DNA of 64,000 bases, from NCBI GenBank assembly GCA_037176725.1, contig JAZBRS010000011.1, forward strand, positions 9,858,001-9,922,000, written 5' to 3'. A program made the translations under genes and the position numbers. Source of the DNA: Posidonia oceanica (taxonomy: Eukaryota > Streptophyta > Magnoliopsida > Alismatales > Posidoniaceae). Below are positions 1 through 10,839 of the stretch, one piece after another (the first letter of the stretch is position 1; each line of letters begins with the position of its first letter). The notes under the pieces are model-generated. The model searched no databases. It was given only the letters and a program-made list of their open reading frames with translations, and had not been told where the DNA came from.

Positions 1-628
1 CCCTAAGTGTGTGCAATGCAGGATAAATGCATGCAATGGGACTGAGGATGCTCAAAAGGATGCAAAGATGCAATGTACAATGACATGGGGGTGCAATGCA
101 TGCAAGGATGCAAATGTAGGGACCTAAGTGCAATTACAAGAACTACAGGGTCCTACATGCAAAACCATGGCAAAAGTGTGCAAGGCAACAGTTGGAATAC
201 GTGATAAGAGCTAACAAGCCAGTATGGCATGCATGCAGAAGCAAAATGCAACAAAGGGTGCAAGAATGCATGCTACAGCAAAAGATAGGGACCTATATGC
301 GATATAGGAAAACTATGGGGGCCTACATGCAAAATGTGGCAAAATGCAATGCAACATGGCAAATGCATGCAAAAATGAGGATGTAGCAGAGCAATATGCA
401 AGCAATGGCTAAATGCAACATTGATGGCAAGATACGCATGCAATAATACAAGAAAGGATCTAAATGCAGTTTTCAAAAACATGCAGGGCCTAAGTACAAT
501 GCAAAATAGGTATGCAAGCAAGCAACAGTTGACAAATATGGACAGACATGCACTTCCGGAAAACTGTTGGGCTTTTAAAATAGTGCAATGTGGTTTAAAA
601 GAGCCATTTAAGTGATGTATGCATGTGC

Positions 629-1570
629 AAAGGACTTAAATGCAATAATCACAAGTTACAGGACCTTATTGCAATATAATAAAGTTTAAAATCACATTTA
701 AATCACAGTTGGAAGCAAACTGGACTTAAATGTAATAATGTAAAACCACAGAACTTTACTACAATGTAATAAGGTTTAAAAACCACATTTAAATCACAAT
801 TCAAAGCAAACTGGACTTAAATGTAATAATCGAAACTTGCAGGACTTTATTGCAATGTAATAAGGTTTAAAATTCACATTTAAATCACAGCTGAAACCAG
901 ACTAGACCTAAATGCAAATATTAAAACCCTGAGGGCTTTATTACAATGCAATAAGGTTAAAACATCACATTTAAATGAATGAATGAATGTTCTAAGGACT
1001 GACTTGCAATTAAAACATGTTTTTGGATTTTTTTGCAATGCAATATAGTTTTAAAACGTCATTTAAATGAAATCCAATTGATCAGAGGACCTAGATGCAA
1101 TAATAGAAAACCATAGGATTTAAAATGCAATGCAATATGGTAAAAATGCAAATTAAATGCATGATTCACAACAGACAGAACTCAAATGCTATTAAAACAT
1201 TTTTAGGGTTTTTTATGCAATGCAATAAGGTAAAAATCAGATTTGAATGAGATGCTGGAACTGCAACTGGACTGATTTGCAAATAAATCAAAGTAGAGGA
1301 TTTAAATGTAATTCAATATAGTTTTAATGCAGCATTAAATGATTTATCAATCAGAACAGGACCCAAATGCAAATAGCAGAAACTAAAGGACTGAAATGCA
1401 ATGTATGCTTTAAACTAACATTTAAATGATTTTAAATGAATATACGAAGGACCTGCATGCAATTAAACTAAAATGATGAACCAAAATGTAATGAAATATG
1501 ATTTAAATCAAAATTTAAATGATTCTTAAACCACAGCTGGACCCAAAAGTAAATAAAATAAACTACAGTA
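629..1570. repeat. AT-rich ~90-bp tandem array in the element A LTR
   Basis: Units begin near 629, 719, 810, 901, 994, 1085 and 1176, giving a ~90-bp period. Each has GGACTTAAATGCAATAAT, then TTGCAATGTAATAAGGTTTA, then CACATTTAAAT. About ten units are present and the same array is at about 20295-21235 in the other LTR. Element C's LTR has a related array in the opposite orientation (40540-41100). Confidence 0.85.
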
Positions 1571-3259
1571 ATTTATTTCAATGCACCAGACCAAACAAAA
1601 ATCAGAATTATACACAGCTACAGTGCTACAGTGTCGCTCGACATTGCAGCACCTTCGCTAGGGAAGAAGGGCTGCGTGGCACGCGGGAGGCTGGCCTGAG
1701 GCCTGGGGCGGTTAAGGCAGTCCGTCCGGAGGCACCGGTGGCTTCGACGGCGATTGGCGGTTACTGGTGCGTCCTGCCGGCCTAGCTGGTTTTCAGCAGA
1801 GGCAGAGGAGGTGCGGAGGGTTGCTACGATGCACGGAGGCTATTGGGCGAGCTTCCCAGTGCTCAAGCGAAGCTCAAGGTGCTGATGCGGAGGCGCTGCA
1901 GTGGCGGAGGCGGTAGGTTGATCTCGGCGGCTACTGCAGAGGAGGAAGAGGACAGGATAGGAGCTGGTGGCTGCAGAAAGGGTCAGGCAGCGTTGGGCCA
2001 GCTTCCTGGAGGTCCAGCGAAGGTCTAGGGAAGATTCGGAGGCCTGGGGAGGTGCGGAGCGCCAGGTCGAACTCGGCGGAGGACTTCGGCAGTTGCAGAG
2101 GCGGAGGAGGTGCAAGGGGCTGCGGCGGTGGTCGCACGGGGGTGGAGCAGATCGGGGAAGTCTTGGCAAAGCTCGGGGGAGGCTCCGTAGCGACAATGGA
2201 GGCTTGGAACGCACGGCACACGGCAGCGGAGCTCAGTGCTTGTCGGGGAAGGCGACACTGTAGCGGTGGAGGCTAAATCCTAGGCTAAGCGTCTAAACCT
2301 ACTTCTAACTATCTAGAAAGCTGTGTAGGCATGCAATGAGCTAGGAAGTGACCTTAGTTACCTATGACGATGGCCGGCACGTGCTGGCAACGTCAAGTTG
2401 CCTTTGACAGGGCAGCGAGCGTTGGCTGCGGTGCTGCGGAGGTCGACGGAGGTGCACAACGATCGGAGGGGACTCCTGGCGTCGCGGGGGAGCTCCGAAG
2501 CTGCTCAGAAGTTCGCTGCGATGCACTGGATAGGATCTGGAAATTTTGGGTTGCATTGTGGATTTTTTGGCTCTCCTCTGCTGGGTAGCTCTCTGGGTGT
2601 TGGTGGACGTTCCTCTGGGTTTGTGGAGGTCTGGTGAGTATGGAGGGGAAGTTAAATCGAGGTGGCGAGTGGTCTGGAGTGCAGTGGCTGTTCTGGTGGT
2701 TTTTGGGCAGAAAAGGTGCGTAAGTGTTTGTGGTGGAGGAGGGAGTGTGCTGGGTGGATGGCGGTGAACTGGGTGTTGGGCGAGGAAGCTGGATGTCTGG
2801 TGAATGCTATGGAGGAGTTTGGAGGGCTGGGGGTAGCTGTGGAGGCTTGGAGGAAGAGGGGAAGCTGCTGGTGCTGAGAAGGCGGGAGTTGGGTTCTCTC
2901 TGGCTTGGTGCGTGTGAATTCTCAGGTTCAGACCACTGGAAGGGATGGGGGGACGTTGGTTTTGGTCTGGGCTTAGCATTTGAGTGGGCATGGGTGTGCA
3001 GGAGGTGGAAGTGGCTCTGTGCAGGCTTGGCAATCTCTGGGTGTGCCGGTAGAGGAAGCTACTTGCAGAGCGAACGCCGAACGGTGGCGTGGGGCAACCG
3101 TCGGGCAGAGAGGTGAAGTGTGGGCGGTGAGTGGTTCGTGAGGAGGCTGTGAGTGCAGAGGGAGTACTGGGCTTGTTGGTGTTGATGATGGTTTTTTGAA
3201 GTAGGAGGGAAAAGAAGGAGAAGGAAGGGAGATGGTGTCGGGCGCAAGTGGAGGAAGGA

Positions 3260-4040
3260 GAAGGAGAGGTTGTGGGCCGGGCCCGGGCTGAAAAGAAAGA
3301 GAAATAAAAAAGAAAGGATAAAAGAAGAGGAGGAGGAGAAGGAATGGGCTCAGGCCCGTGGAAAAAAGGAAAATGAAAAAAGGAGGAAAGGAGGAGGAGA
3401 GGAGATGGGCTGTGAATGGGTTGGGCCTGTAAATTGAAGTAGAAAAGAAAAGAAAGGGGAAGGAAGAGGAGAGGGCTTGGAAGAAGAAAAGAGAAAAACA
3501 AAAATAAAATAAGAAAGGGTTGGCTTGGCTTTTGTTTTGAGAAAAGAAGGAAAAGAAATAAAAGAAGGAGATTTTGGATTTTGTTTTGAAAAAAAGAAAG
3601 AAATGAAAAAGAAAAAGGGGAAGGGCTTGGATTTTGTTTTGAAAAAAGAAATAAAAGAAATAGAAGAAGAAGGTGGCTTTTGGATTTAGTTTTGAAAAAA
3701 GAAATAAAAGAAATAAAAGAAAGAGGTGATTTTTGGATTTTGTTTTGAAAGAAGAAAGAAAAGAAATAGAAGAAGAAGGTGGCTTTTGGATTTGTTTTGA
3801 AAAAAGAAAAGAAATAAAATAAAGAGGTGGCTTGGCTTTGGTTTTGAAAAAAGAAAGAAAAGAAATAAAAGAAGGAGAAGAAAAGGAAAGGAAAAAAAGG
3901 AAGGAAGAAAGAAAGAAAAGAAGATGGATTGGGCTTGGGCCTTAAAAGATAGAAAGAAGAAGAAAGAAAAGAAAGAGGAGAAGAAAAAGAAAAGAAAAGG
4001 AAAGAAAGAAAGAAAGAAAGAAAGGAAGAAGGATTGGAAA
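3260..4040. repeat. Purine-rich (GAAA) tract in the element A LTR
   Basis: Almost pure A/G on the given strand with GAAAGAAAGAAA runs, and a recurring GGCTTTTGGATTTTGTTTTG unit at ~60-70 bp spacing. The other LTR has the same tract at about 22925-23725. On the sense strand it is pyrimidine-rich. Open frames in it are low-complexity and not called. Confidence 0.85.
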
Positions 4041-4265
4041 TGGGCTTTTAGGTTTAGGATTTGGGTTTAGGGTTTGGGTTTAGGATCGGGTGTGACCTAG
4101 AGTTTTTTCTAGGGTTTTGGGGTTTAGGAAAAGGGTGTGTGTGACCTAGGGTTTTTTCTAGGGTTTAGGGTTTTGGGGATGGGTGTGACCTAGAGTTTTT
4201 TCTAGGGTTTAGGGTCTTGGGAATGTGTGTGACCTAGGGTTTTTTTCTAGGGTTTTAGTTTTAAT
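4040..4265. repeat. Telomere-like TTTAGGG motifs in the LTR
   Basis: Interspersed TTTAGGG/CTAGGGTTT motifs, with four ~45-50-bp repeats each containing GTGTGACCTAG, a T-run and CTAGGGTTT. The copy in the other LTR is at 23730-23950, and C's LTR has CCCTAAA-type motifs at 38920-39070. These are part of the LTR, not a telomere relic. Confidence 0.75.
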
Positions 4266-4352
4266 TTTTCTGGTTTTTGTGTGGGTTTTCTAATTTTTTC
4301 CACGAGAGAGAGAGAGAGCTACTAAACAGAGGTCAAAAGTGGGGTGTCAACA

Positions 4353-4364
4353 GATGCCCCTCCC
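4353..4364 (-). other. Element A polypurine tract
   Basis: Sense sequence GGGAGGGGCATC lies immediately upstream of the 3' LTR start TGTTGACACC. Element D has an equivalent GGGAGGGGCATC just before its 3' LTR. It would prime plus-strand DNA synthesis. Confidence 0.88.
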
Positions 4365-4904
4365 TGAGCAAGGTCAAGGGGATCGAGGCCGCTGCTTAAG
4401 GTTGACAAGACAACCCCTCCTGACCGACGAGAGCCAGGCGTTATTGGTGTGAGTCACTTATTCGGCGGATGCACCAAACATCATGACCCAATGCCGAAAT
4501 GTGAATGCAAAATGCAGATGCGAATGTAGATGCAATGCAATGCTGATGATGCAATGCAATGATGCCATGCCGATGCAATGCAATGCTGTTGATGCAATGC
4601 AAGTTAGTCTGGCATGCAACGCCATAAATGAAGAAGTGCAGAGTTGATGCAAAAAGGTGCTAAAAGAGGGACACCAGACAAGAGTGACGGGCTTGTCATC
4701 CGGGCAGTGAGGTCTGTCGGCCTAGAGGGGGGATGAGAGATAGCTTATCCCAGCCTGAGGGCACAAGCAAAGCGGCTAGGGCCATGCAGAAAAGGGGGCA
4801 AAAAATTCAAGAAAGAATGTGAGAGGAGAGAGGCATCTTCTCCCGCCGCGAGAGTGTGCGAGACTTTGTCTTCCTGGAACAAAGTCGCGCGGAGGATGTG
4901 ATAG
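4365..4904 (-). other. PPT-proximal non-coding region of element A
   Basis: No gene seen. The first ~130 bases (to about 4490) match the PPT-proximal block of element D (57726-57850): both contain, in sense, GGTGCATCCGCCG followed by ATAAGTGACTCAC and a CTGAGC/TTGACC-rich stretch. The remainder is ATGCAATGC-rich low-complexity sequence (4500-4640) and a stretch that recurs at the left end of element B (around 24040-24250). Confidence 0.7.
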
Positions 4905-5760
4905 GTTTTCAGACTTATCGACCAGAGGTGATGAGTTTCGGATCATCAACCGGGAAGTGATGGTTAACGGCCATCAGTCGGGAAGCGGTGGTTAACGGCC
5001 ATCAGCCGGAAAGGTAATAGTTACTGGATATCAGCCGAAAGGTGCAATTGCCGGTGATAGTTACTGGATATCAGCTAAAAGGTGATGAGTTTCAGATCAT
5101 CAGCCGAAAGGTGATGGTTTACGGCCATCAGCCGGAAAGTGATGTTTAACGGCCAACAACCGGAAAGTGATGGTTAACGGCCATCAGCGGGAAAGTGATG
5201 TTTAACGGCCATCAGCTGGAAAGTGATGGTTAGCGGCCATCAACCGGAAGGTGATGGTTAATGGCCATCAGCCGGAAAGTGATGGTTAACGGCCATCAGC
5301 CGGAAAGGTGATAGTTACTGGATATTAGCCGAAAGGGGCAATTGCAGGTGATAGTTACTGGATATCAGCCAAAAGGGGATGAGTTTCGGATCATCAGCCG
5401 AAGGGGGACGAATTGATAAGATGTCGGACTTATCAGGCTGGAAGTGATGATTAACGGCCATCAGCCGGAAAGGGATGGTTAACGGCCATTAGCCGGAAAT
5501 GGATGAATTGATAAGATGTCGGACTTATCAGCCAGGAAGTGATGATTAACGGCCATCAGCCGGAAAGTGATGGTTAACGGCCATTAGTCGAAAAGGGATG
5601 AATCGATAAGATGTCGGACTTATCAGCCAGGAAGTGATGATTAACGGCCATCAGCCGAAAAGTGATGGTTAACAGCCATCAGCCAGAAAGTAATGGTTAA
5701 CGGCCATCAGCTGGAAAGGTGATTGATTGATAAGATGTCGGACTTATCAGCTGGAAGATT
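4905..5760 (-). repeat. Tandem array of short hairpins, element A
   Basis: About 25 imperfect units, mostly ~28 bp, some ~44 bp. On the given strand the typical unit is TGATGG-TTAACGG-CCATCA-GCCGGAAAG; other units contain GATAAG-ATGTCGGA-CTTATC. Each unit can form a 6-bp hairpin, and arm changes are usually matched on the other side. The array lies between the last ORF and the PPT, the same place as the arrays in B, C, D and E. Confidence 0.9.
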
Positions 5761-5828
5761 GGAACCTGTGACATCCAGGTATATCGACGGGGAACGATAG
5801 GGAATGATGCCACAGGACATTTAAAAAA

Positions 5829-5883
5829 GATGCCCCTGGTATCAGGATGATACCAGGGGACAGCCGAAGCGCCCCTGGCATCG
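5829..5883 (-). other. Conserved stem-loop block with two alternative pairings (element A copy)
   Basis: In sense the block contains GATGCCAGGGG, then GCGCTTCGGC (a UUCG tetraloop closed by GC pairs), then CCCCTGGTATC, a short loop, and GATACCAGGGG. The middle segment can pair with the upstream or the downstream segment but not with both. Equivalent blocks are at 26083, 26240, 47979 and 55948. A transcribed structural role in the retrotransposon RNA is inferred. Confidence 0.75.
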
Positions 5884-6249
5884 AAAAGCGAAGGATAGAC
5901 AAAACTGACATGTTTGTCAAACAAGTAGTTGGGGGTACCAGCCTGGCAGAGACTTGGCTGGGCACACTTGATGGCTTTGCTTAATTCGACGGTGTGGGTC
6001 TACAGAGATTCTGGCATCTGGATTGATTGCTGAGGACTTTCCTACGTTATTTTGGCAGCAAGTCTGGCTAGGGGCCTTAAGGCATGATTAACAAGGATAT
6101 GAAATGCATTAAGCAGTCTTGAAGTGCAAGCAGATGGCACAAAACACTTTTGCATTGATAGAACTGTTGATTACACGCCTATGGCAGGCCAAAAGATACA
6201 GCATAACTCGAAAAGAAACTAAACAAGCAGCTGCATAAGTGCCCTAGTT
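5884..6249 (-). other. Non-coding spacer upstream (sense) of the stem-loop block
   Basis: No gene recognised. The part next to the stem-loop block (5884-5945) is also conserved in B, C and D: in sense it reads CCAACTACTTGTTTGACAA, then TGTCAGTTTTGTCTATC. The rest is unique-looking spacer with a counterpart in B around 26380-26720. Confidence 0.6.
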
Positions 6250-7446
6250 GGTTCGGGCCTTCTTTGATTTTCTGCAGTCGGGGAACAGGGGGCCGCCAGG
6301 TGGGATCTTGTTGATGGGTCAGAGCTCCTGCACCTCGGTCACATACTTAGGAGTGCATCCAAGGCCTCTCGCAGCCGCGATGTCTGTTGACCGTACTCCG
6401 TGCTGCATTAGGTTGGCTAGCTCTTTTGTTGAAGCAGTTGTACTGAGGGGATATGTCTGGAGAAGCCTGGGTGCCGTGCTGTCAATGAAGGCACCCTACT
6501 GAAAGCTAAATTGCCGCATGACTCTGATAGGGTGGTATTCCACACCCACAGTGAATCTTGGTAGCACGACCAGTCGCATGTCGCGTGTGCCGAAGAAGAC
6601 AGTGAACGGCTCAGCCGCGGATGGGATGATACGCCAGGTTACTGCATCATCCGTCAGCTCTGATAGCTTCTCGTATTCCTCTTTGATGCTCTTGATTGTC
6701 TTGACATGGCCGCTGTTGCAGTAGACTTCAAAAGCATGCGCCTGGGGGCGCAGAAGGTCCATCTCTAAGTGTGCGGCTAGCCAGATCTGTATGAGTGCTC
6801 TGCAGCCATGGAAGTGGCGGCAGCGATGTGAGATGCGGTCTAGCCTGCAATATGTCTCTGCCAGGACAACTGGTGCCAGGTCTATCTGCCAGATCACCAC
6901 AGCAAGTGCTATTTCAGCAATCTCGATGGCCACTGTCATTCGACCATGAGTAAAGATCAGCTCACCTAGGAAGCGGGTGACAAATCCTCAGAGCCACAGC
7001 TCGTCTCCGAGTTCAGCACGCTTTTCCACAGTCTCATCAAAGTACACTAGGCGGAGCATGGGCATAAGCCCACTGGTGCAGATCAGTCTTTGCTGGCAGC
7101 CTTGAGTAGAGAGCCCAGTCAGCTGGCTCAGGACTGCGATGTACCCATCGCGCCTAGTGAAGATAGGCGGTCCCATGATCTTGGAGAAGCCGCAGATCCA
7201 ACGCACTTCTTCTAGTGTGGGTGTCAGTTCCGTTTTGCCAAAGTGGAAGACGTGGTGGGCTGGTTTCCAGAACCTTGCAGCGGTACACAGAAGATGGCGG
7301 CTCACTTCAACATCAGCAGCCTTCAGAAGTTTGGTTGGAATGCCCCATAGGCGCAGCTTTTCACAGTCATCTTTGGTGAGCTTGTTGATCCATTCTCGCA
7401 GGATATTGGAGCAATGCATTGGGGTCACTAGAGTAGGGAAGCCCAT
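6250..7446 (-). pseudogene. Element A post-integrase ORF, DUF7745/plant-mobile-domain-like (broken)
   Basis: One minus-strand frame from ATG at 7446 runs to about 6250 with a TGA at 6988-6990 and a TAG at 6496-6498. B has an intact CAG at the second site. The segment FWKPAHHVFHFGKTELTPTL followed by EEVR, and a downstream LAPVVLAETYCRLD...FHGC motif, resemble the plant DUF7745 family related to the plant mobile domain; this is recognition by eye. The frame is in the same orientation as gag-pol and lies between integrase and the 3' hairpin array. B has a colinear copy (26728-28020), so it belongs to this element family and is not a chance capture in one copy. Function unknown. The 3' end of the frame is uncertain. 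Confidence 0.68.
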
Positions 7447-8844
7447 TGTGTAGAGGGGAAATGCAGATGGCTGTTTGCAGAATCTTCAGGTACCTGTTAC
7501 CAAGACTGTAGATCATCAAATTTCATATAGGCTTATAAACACTGATTGATAAGCAGATTTTGAATCTAGTAAAGCAGTTCAACTATGTTCAGTAGTTATC
7601 ATTCAAAGCATAGAGACTTAAGCATATTCAAACAAAGGGACATTCTATCTGCATAGCTAGGGGTTGATTGGAGCTCTGGACTAGCGAATCTTGGAGGAGG
7701 TCAACCTATGCTTGGTAGGAGTACTGTCTCAGTGTTGAGGCAAGTTTTGCAGAGCGGAATGAAAGAAGGAGATGGGATGATTGATGATGCAGATGTATGC
7801 ATGATTTATGATTGGTATGCTTTGCCCTCAGCATATGGAGTGCTTTAGTGCCTGCTGTATAGGAAGGGAGCGGTCCCTGACTCACCGGACTCTACTCAGA
7901 CTCCTAGCTTGTTGGTGGCGCTCTGGGGAGGGTGTTGGTGGTGTTTGGTGGTGTTTGGTGGTGGTGTAGAGAGGACAGGCTCCATGCCAAACTCTCAAGG
8001 ACTTACACCTACTCTTTTTCTTTTTCTCTCTTTTGTTTACTCTCATAGATGTGCAGGATTCTCCCTATCCCTGGCTTGGAGGTAAGGGAGAATTGGTTTG
8101 AACTTTGATTCCTCTCTAGGTTAGGTAAAAAGGGCGGGATTACGCTGCTTGCCTTTATTTCTGAGGTTGACTTTTGTTTCCCCCTTTTTTCTTTTCTATC
8201 ATTCTTTTTTCTTTTCTTTTTTTTTCCTTTTTTTGTTCTTCTTTTTTTGTTTCTTTTTTTTTTCTTTTTTTTTTGGCTCGCAGGTTCCTGCTATCCCTGA
8301 TCTAGAGGAAATGGGTGCTTGGTTTTTTGAGGCATGGGGGCTAGGCCTTGTAGGGCTTGGATCCCCAGGTGCGAACTTTGGCTCTTCTTTTCCCTTTTCT
8401 TTTGTGCCCAAGCTAGCATTTTTCCTCCCTTTAGAGGTGTAAGTCCTTAGGTGTTTGGGCATTTCGCCCGTGCTCACTGAGTGGTGGCTCCCTCACTAGC
8501 TAAGACATCTAAGTAGTGTCAGGTGAGGTCGGGTAGACTCCTTCCAGAGCAGGCAAGCACTTCCGATTTTCATCACCGGGCTAAATGATATGCATGACGG
8601 ATTGATGAGGATGACGATGATGATTTTTTTTTTGGATTTTTTGAAGAAAGAACGGGATATGCTTGAAAAGGAAGAAATGCGCGGAGATGTACAGTGATGG
8701 AAATGCTAGAGATAGGACAAAGAGATGTATGAAGATGCACAGGGGTGAGAATGCAAGAGATAAGGCAAAGGATGTGCGGATGTACAGAGGCGAAGATGCA
8801 AGAGATAGAACAAAAGAGGGATCTGCAAGACGGGCTGTCCCAAG
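7447..8844 (-). other. Spacer between post-pol ORF and integrase, element A
   Basis: No gene seen. Bases 7778-8844 are homologous to 32985-33841 of element B (for example ATATGGAGTGCTT, GGACAGGCTCCATGCCAAAC and CTCAAGGA motifs in both). A T-rich tract lies at 8170-8275. B has several kb of additional sequence here (the plant mobile domain gene insertion), which A lacks. Confidence 0.7.
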
Positions 8845-10839
8845 TCACTGATAGTACTTCTTGAGGTAACACGAGTTGACTGGCTCCGATTGCTCAATCT
8901 GGTCCATGTCCTCAAGAATTACTGCGCCGCCCGAGAATGCTTGCTTGACCACAAAAGGGCCACGCTAGTTAGGTCGGAATTTGCCTCGACCGTCTGGTAG
9001 GTGAATGGCACGCAGAACCAGATCTCCTGGTTGGAAACTTCTAGGCTGAACTTTCTTCAAGTACGCTCTGGCCATCCTCTTCTGATAACAGTGAGCATTG
9101 TGTATAGCTTGTAGCTTGTGCTCATCAATTAGATTCAGCTGGACGCAGCGGTCTTCAACCCACTCTGCTTCCTCCAGCTCAGCTTCTCGTAGGATCCGCA
9201 GTGAGGGGATCTCTACTTCGACAGGTAACATCGCCTCCATGCCGTACACCAGAGAGTACGAGGTGGCTCCTGTTGAGGTCCGGATTGATGTCCTGTACGC
9301 CCAGAGTGCGTATGGGAGCTTGTCATGCCAATCCTTGTGGGTTTCTGCCATCTTCTTCATGATTTTGACAATGTTCTTGTTAGCAGACTCCACCGCTCCG
9401 TTCATCTATGGCCGATAGGGTGAGGACCTGTGATGCTTGATCTTGAGGCTCTGTAGGTATTCCTCGGTCCTTTTGGCAATGAAGTTCGTGCCGTTATCAG
9501 AGATTATGGAGTGTGGGACCCCATATCAGGCGACGATATTGTTTCTGATGAATTTCTCTGTCGCCACGGCAATGACCGTCTTATAGGAGGCTGCTTCCAC
9601 CCACTTAGTAAAGTAGTCGATCGCCACCAGAATGAAGCGATGACCGTTTGTAGTAGCGGGATGTATTGCACAAATGACATCGATCTCCCAGGTGGTGAAA
9701 GGCCATGGCGATGACATGTTATGCAGCTGTTGTGGGGGAGCCCTAATAAAGTTGCCATGGATTTGGCAGTTATGGCATTTATGCACAAATCGGCAGTAGT
9801 CTGCTTCCATGGTTAGCCAAAAATAGCCTTGGAGCATAATCTTCTTGGCTAGGAGGACGCCGTTCATATGCGGGCCGTAGGTCCTCGCATGTACTTGAAG
9901 CATCAGCGTGTCAGCCTCTGACTTGTTCAGGCAGTGTAATAGCATCTGATTGTATGATCTTTTGTATAACTGCCCTGCCCCTAACACATACTTCGACGCC
10001 AGACGCGCCAAAGTTCTTTTATCTGCTGTTGAGGTGCCAGGCGGAAGGCTGCCAGACTCCAGGAAAGCCTTGATGTCATGGTACCACGGCTGTTCTCCTA
10101 CTGGGTCCGTCTCTTCTATACTCATGCAATGTGCAGGCTGCTCTATGCAGGTGACTGATACATCCACTGCACTGTCTTCAGGTATATTGAGCCAAGATGC
10201 CAGGGTTGCTAGTGCATCTGCATATGCGTTCCTTACTCTGTTCATGTATGTGAAGCAGATGCTCTCAAATTCTTCTATCAGCTTTAGCAAGTGTTCGTGA
10301 TATGGCACAAGCTTTGGATCCTTTGTTCTCCAGTCACCATTCACTTGAGAGATCACCAATATGGCATCGCCGTGCACATGCAGCTTCTGTGCCTTATGTT
10401 CGAGGGCGACTTTCAATCCCAGGATGCACGCTTCATATTCTACTTCATTATTGGTGCATTGGAAAGTCAGCTTCCTCGCAAAGGGAATCATCTGCCCCTG
10501 TGGCGTCGTCAGCACTGTGCCTACGCCTCGGCCCTTCTTGTTGACAGCACCATCAAAGTACAGCTGCCATTGTTCTTGATGCTCAGGGTCTTTCTCTTCA
10601 GAGTCCTCCATTGCAAAGAGGATATCCTCATCCGGGAACTGCGTCTGGAGAGGCTGGTACTCAGGCAGAGGAAAGTCAGCAAGATGATCTACCATGGCTT
10701 GGCCTTTCATGGATTTCCGTGTGACAAAGGTGATGTCGTACTGAGATAACAACACCTGCCACTTAACACATCTGCCCACCATGGTCGGCTTCTGGAAGAG
10801 GAATTTGATAGGGTCATGTCGACACAAGAGCTGAACTAG
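8845..10839 (-). pseudogene. Element A pol, 3' part: archaeal-type RNase H and integrase
   Basis: A single minus-strand frame to a TGA at 8845-8847, interrupted by TGA 9526-9528, TAG 9406-9408 (Gln expected in RPxMNG) and TAG 8965-8967 (Trp expected in PNxRGPF). Counting from 10827, residues ~88-212 form the extra RNase H: YFDGA, NNEVEYEA, HVHGDA and AYADALA supply the acidic residues. Integrase follows: HHCC zinc motif (H313, H320, C351, C354), first Asp in WEIDV (~383), second Asp in SDNGTNF just after the first stop, and Glu in NGAVES after 9406. A C-terminal PRSFQPGDLVLR segment follows. The enzyme would degrade the RNA strand and insert the cDNA. The frame upstream of 10827 is broken by a 1-nt loss near 10840 relative to B. 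Confidence 0.92.

Larger units (their letters stand above)
1..4352 (-). repeat. Element A 3' LTR (partial, cut by window start)
   Basis: Colinear with 19667-24037. Read on the sense (minus) strand it begins TGTTGACACCCC at 4352, directly after the PPT. In sense order it contains a short GA/CT tract, telomere-like AAACCCTAG motifs, a long pyrimidine-rich stretch, a GC-rich stretch (about 3250-1620) and an AT-rich ~90-bp periodic array (about 1570-630). The GC-rich part carries long but P/S-rich frames that are not conserved between the two LTR copies, so none is called as a gene. Confidence 0.95.

Noticed and set aside
2362..3501. 379-codon minus-strand open frame in the left LTR of A
   Set aside because: Low-complexity P/S/L-rich product over pyrimidine-rich sequence; in the other LTR copy the frame is broken into different pieces (22029-22244, 22303-22935), so it is not maintained.
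4040..4265. Interstitial telomere
   Set aside because: TTTAGGG motifs are interspersed with other sequence, occur at the same place in both LTRs, and belong to the LTR.
8149..8442. Phe/Leu-rich 97-codon frame
   Set aside because: Encoded mostly by a T-run in non-coding spacer; not preserved in B.
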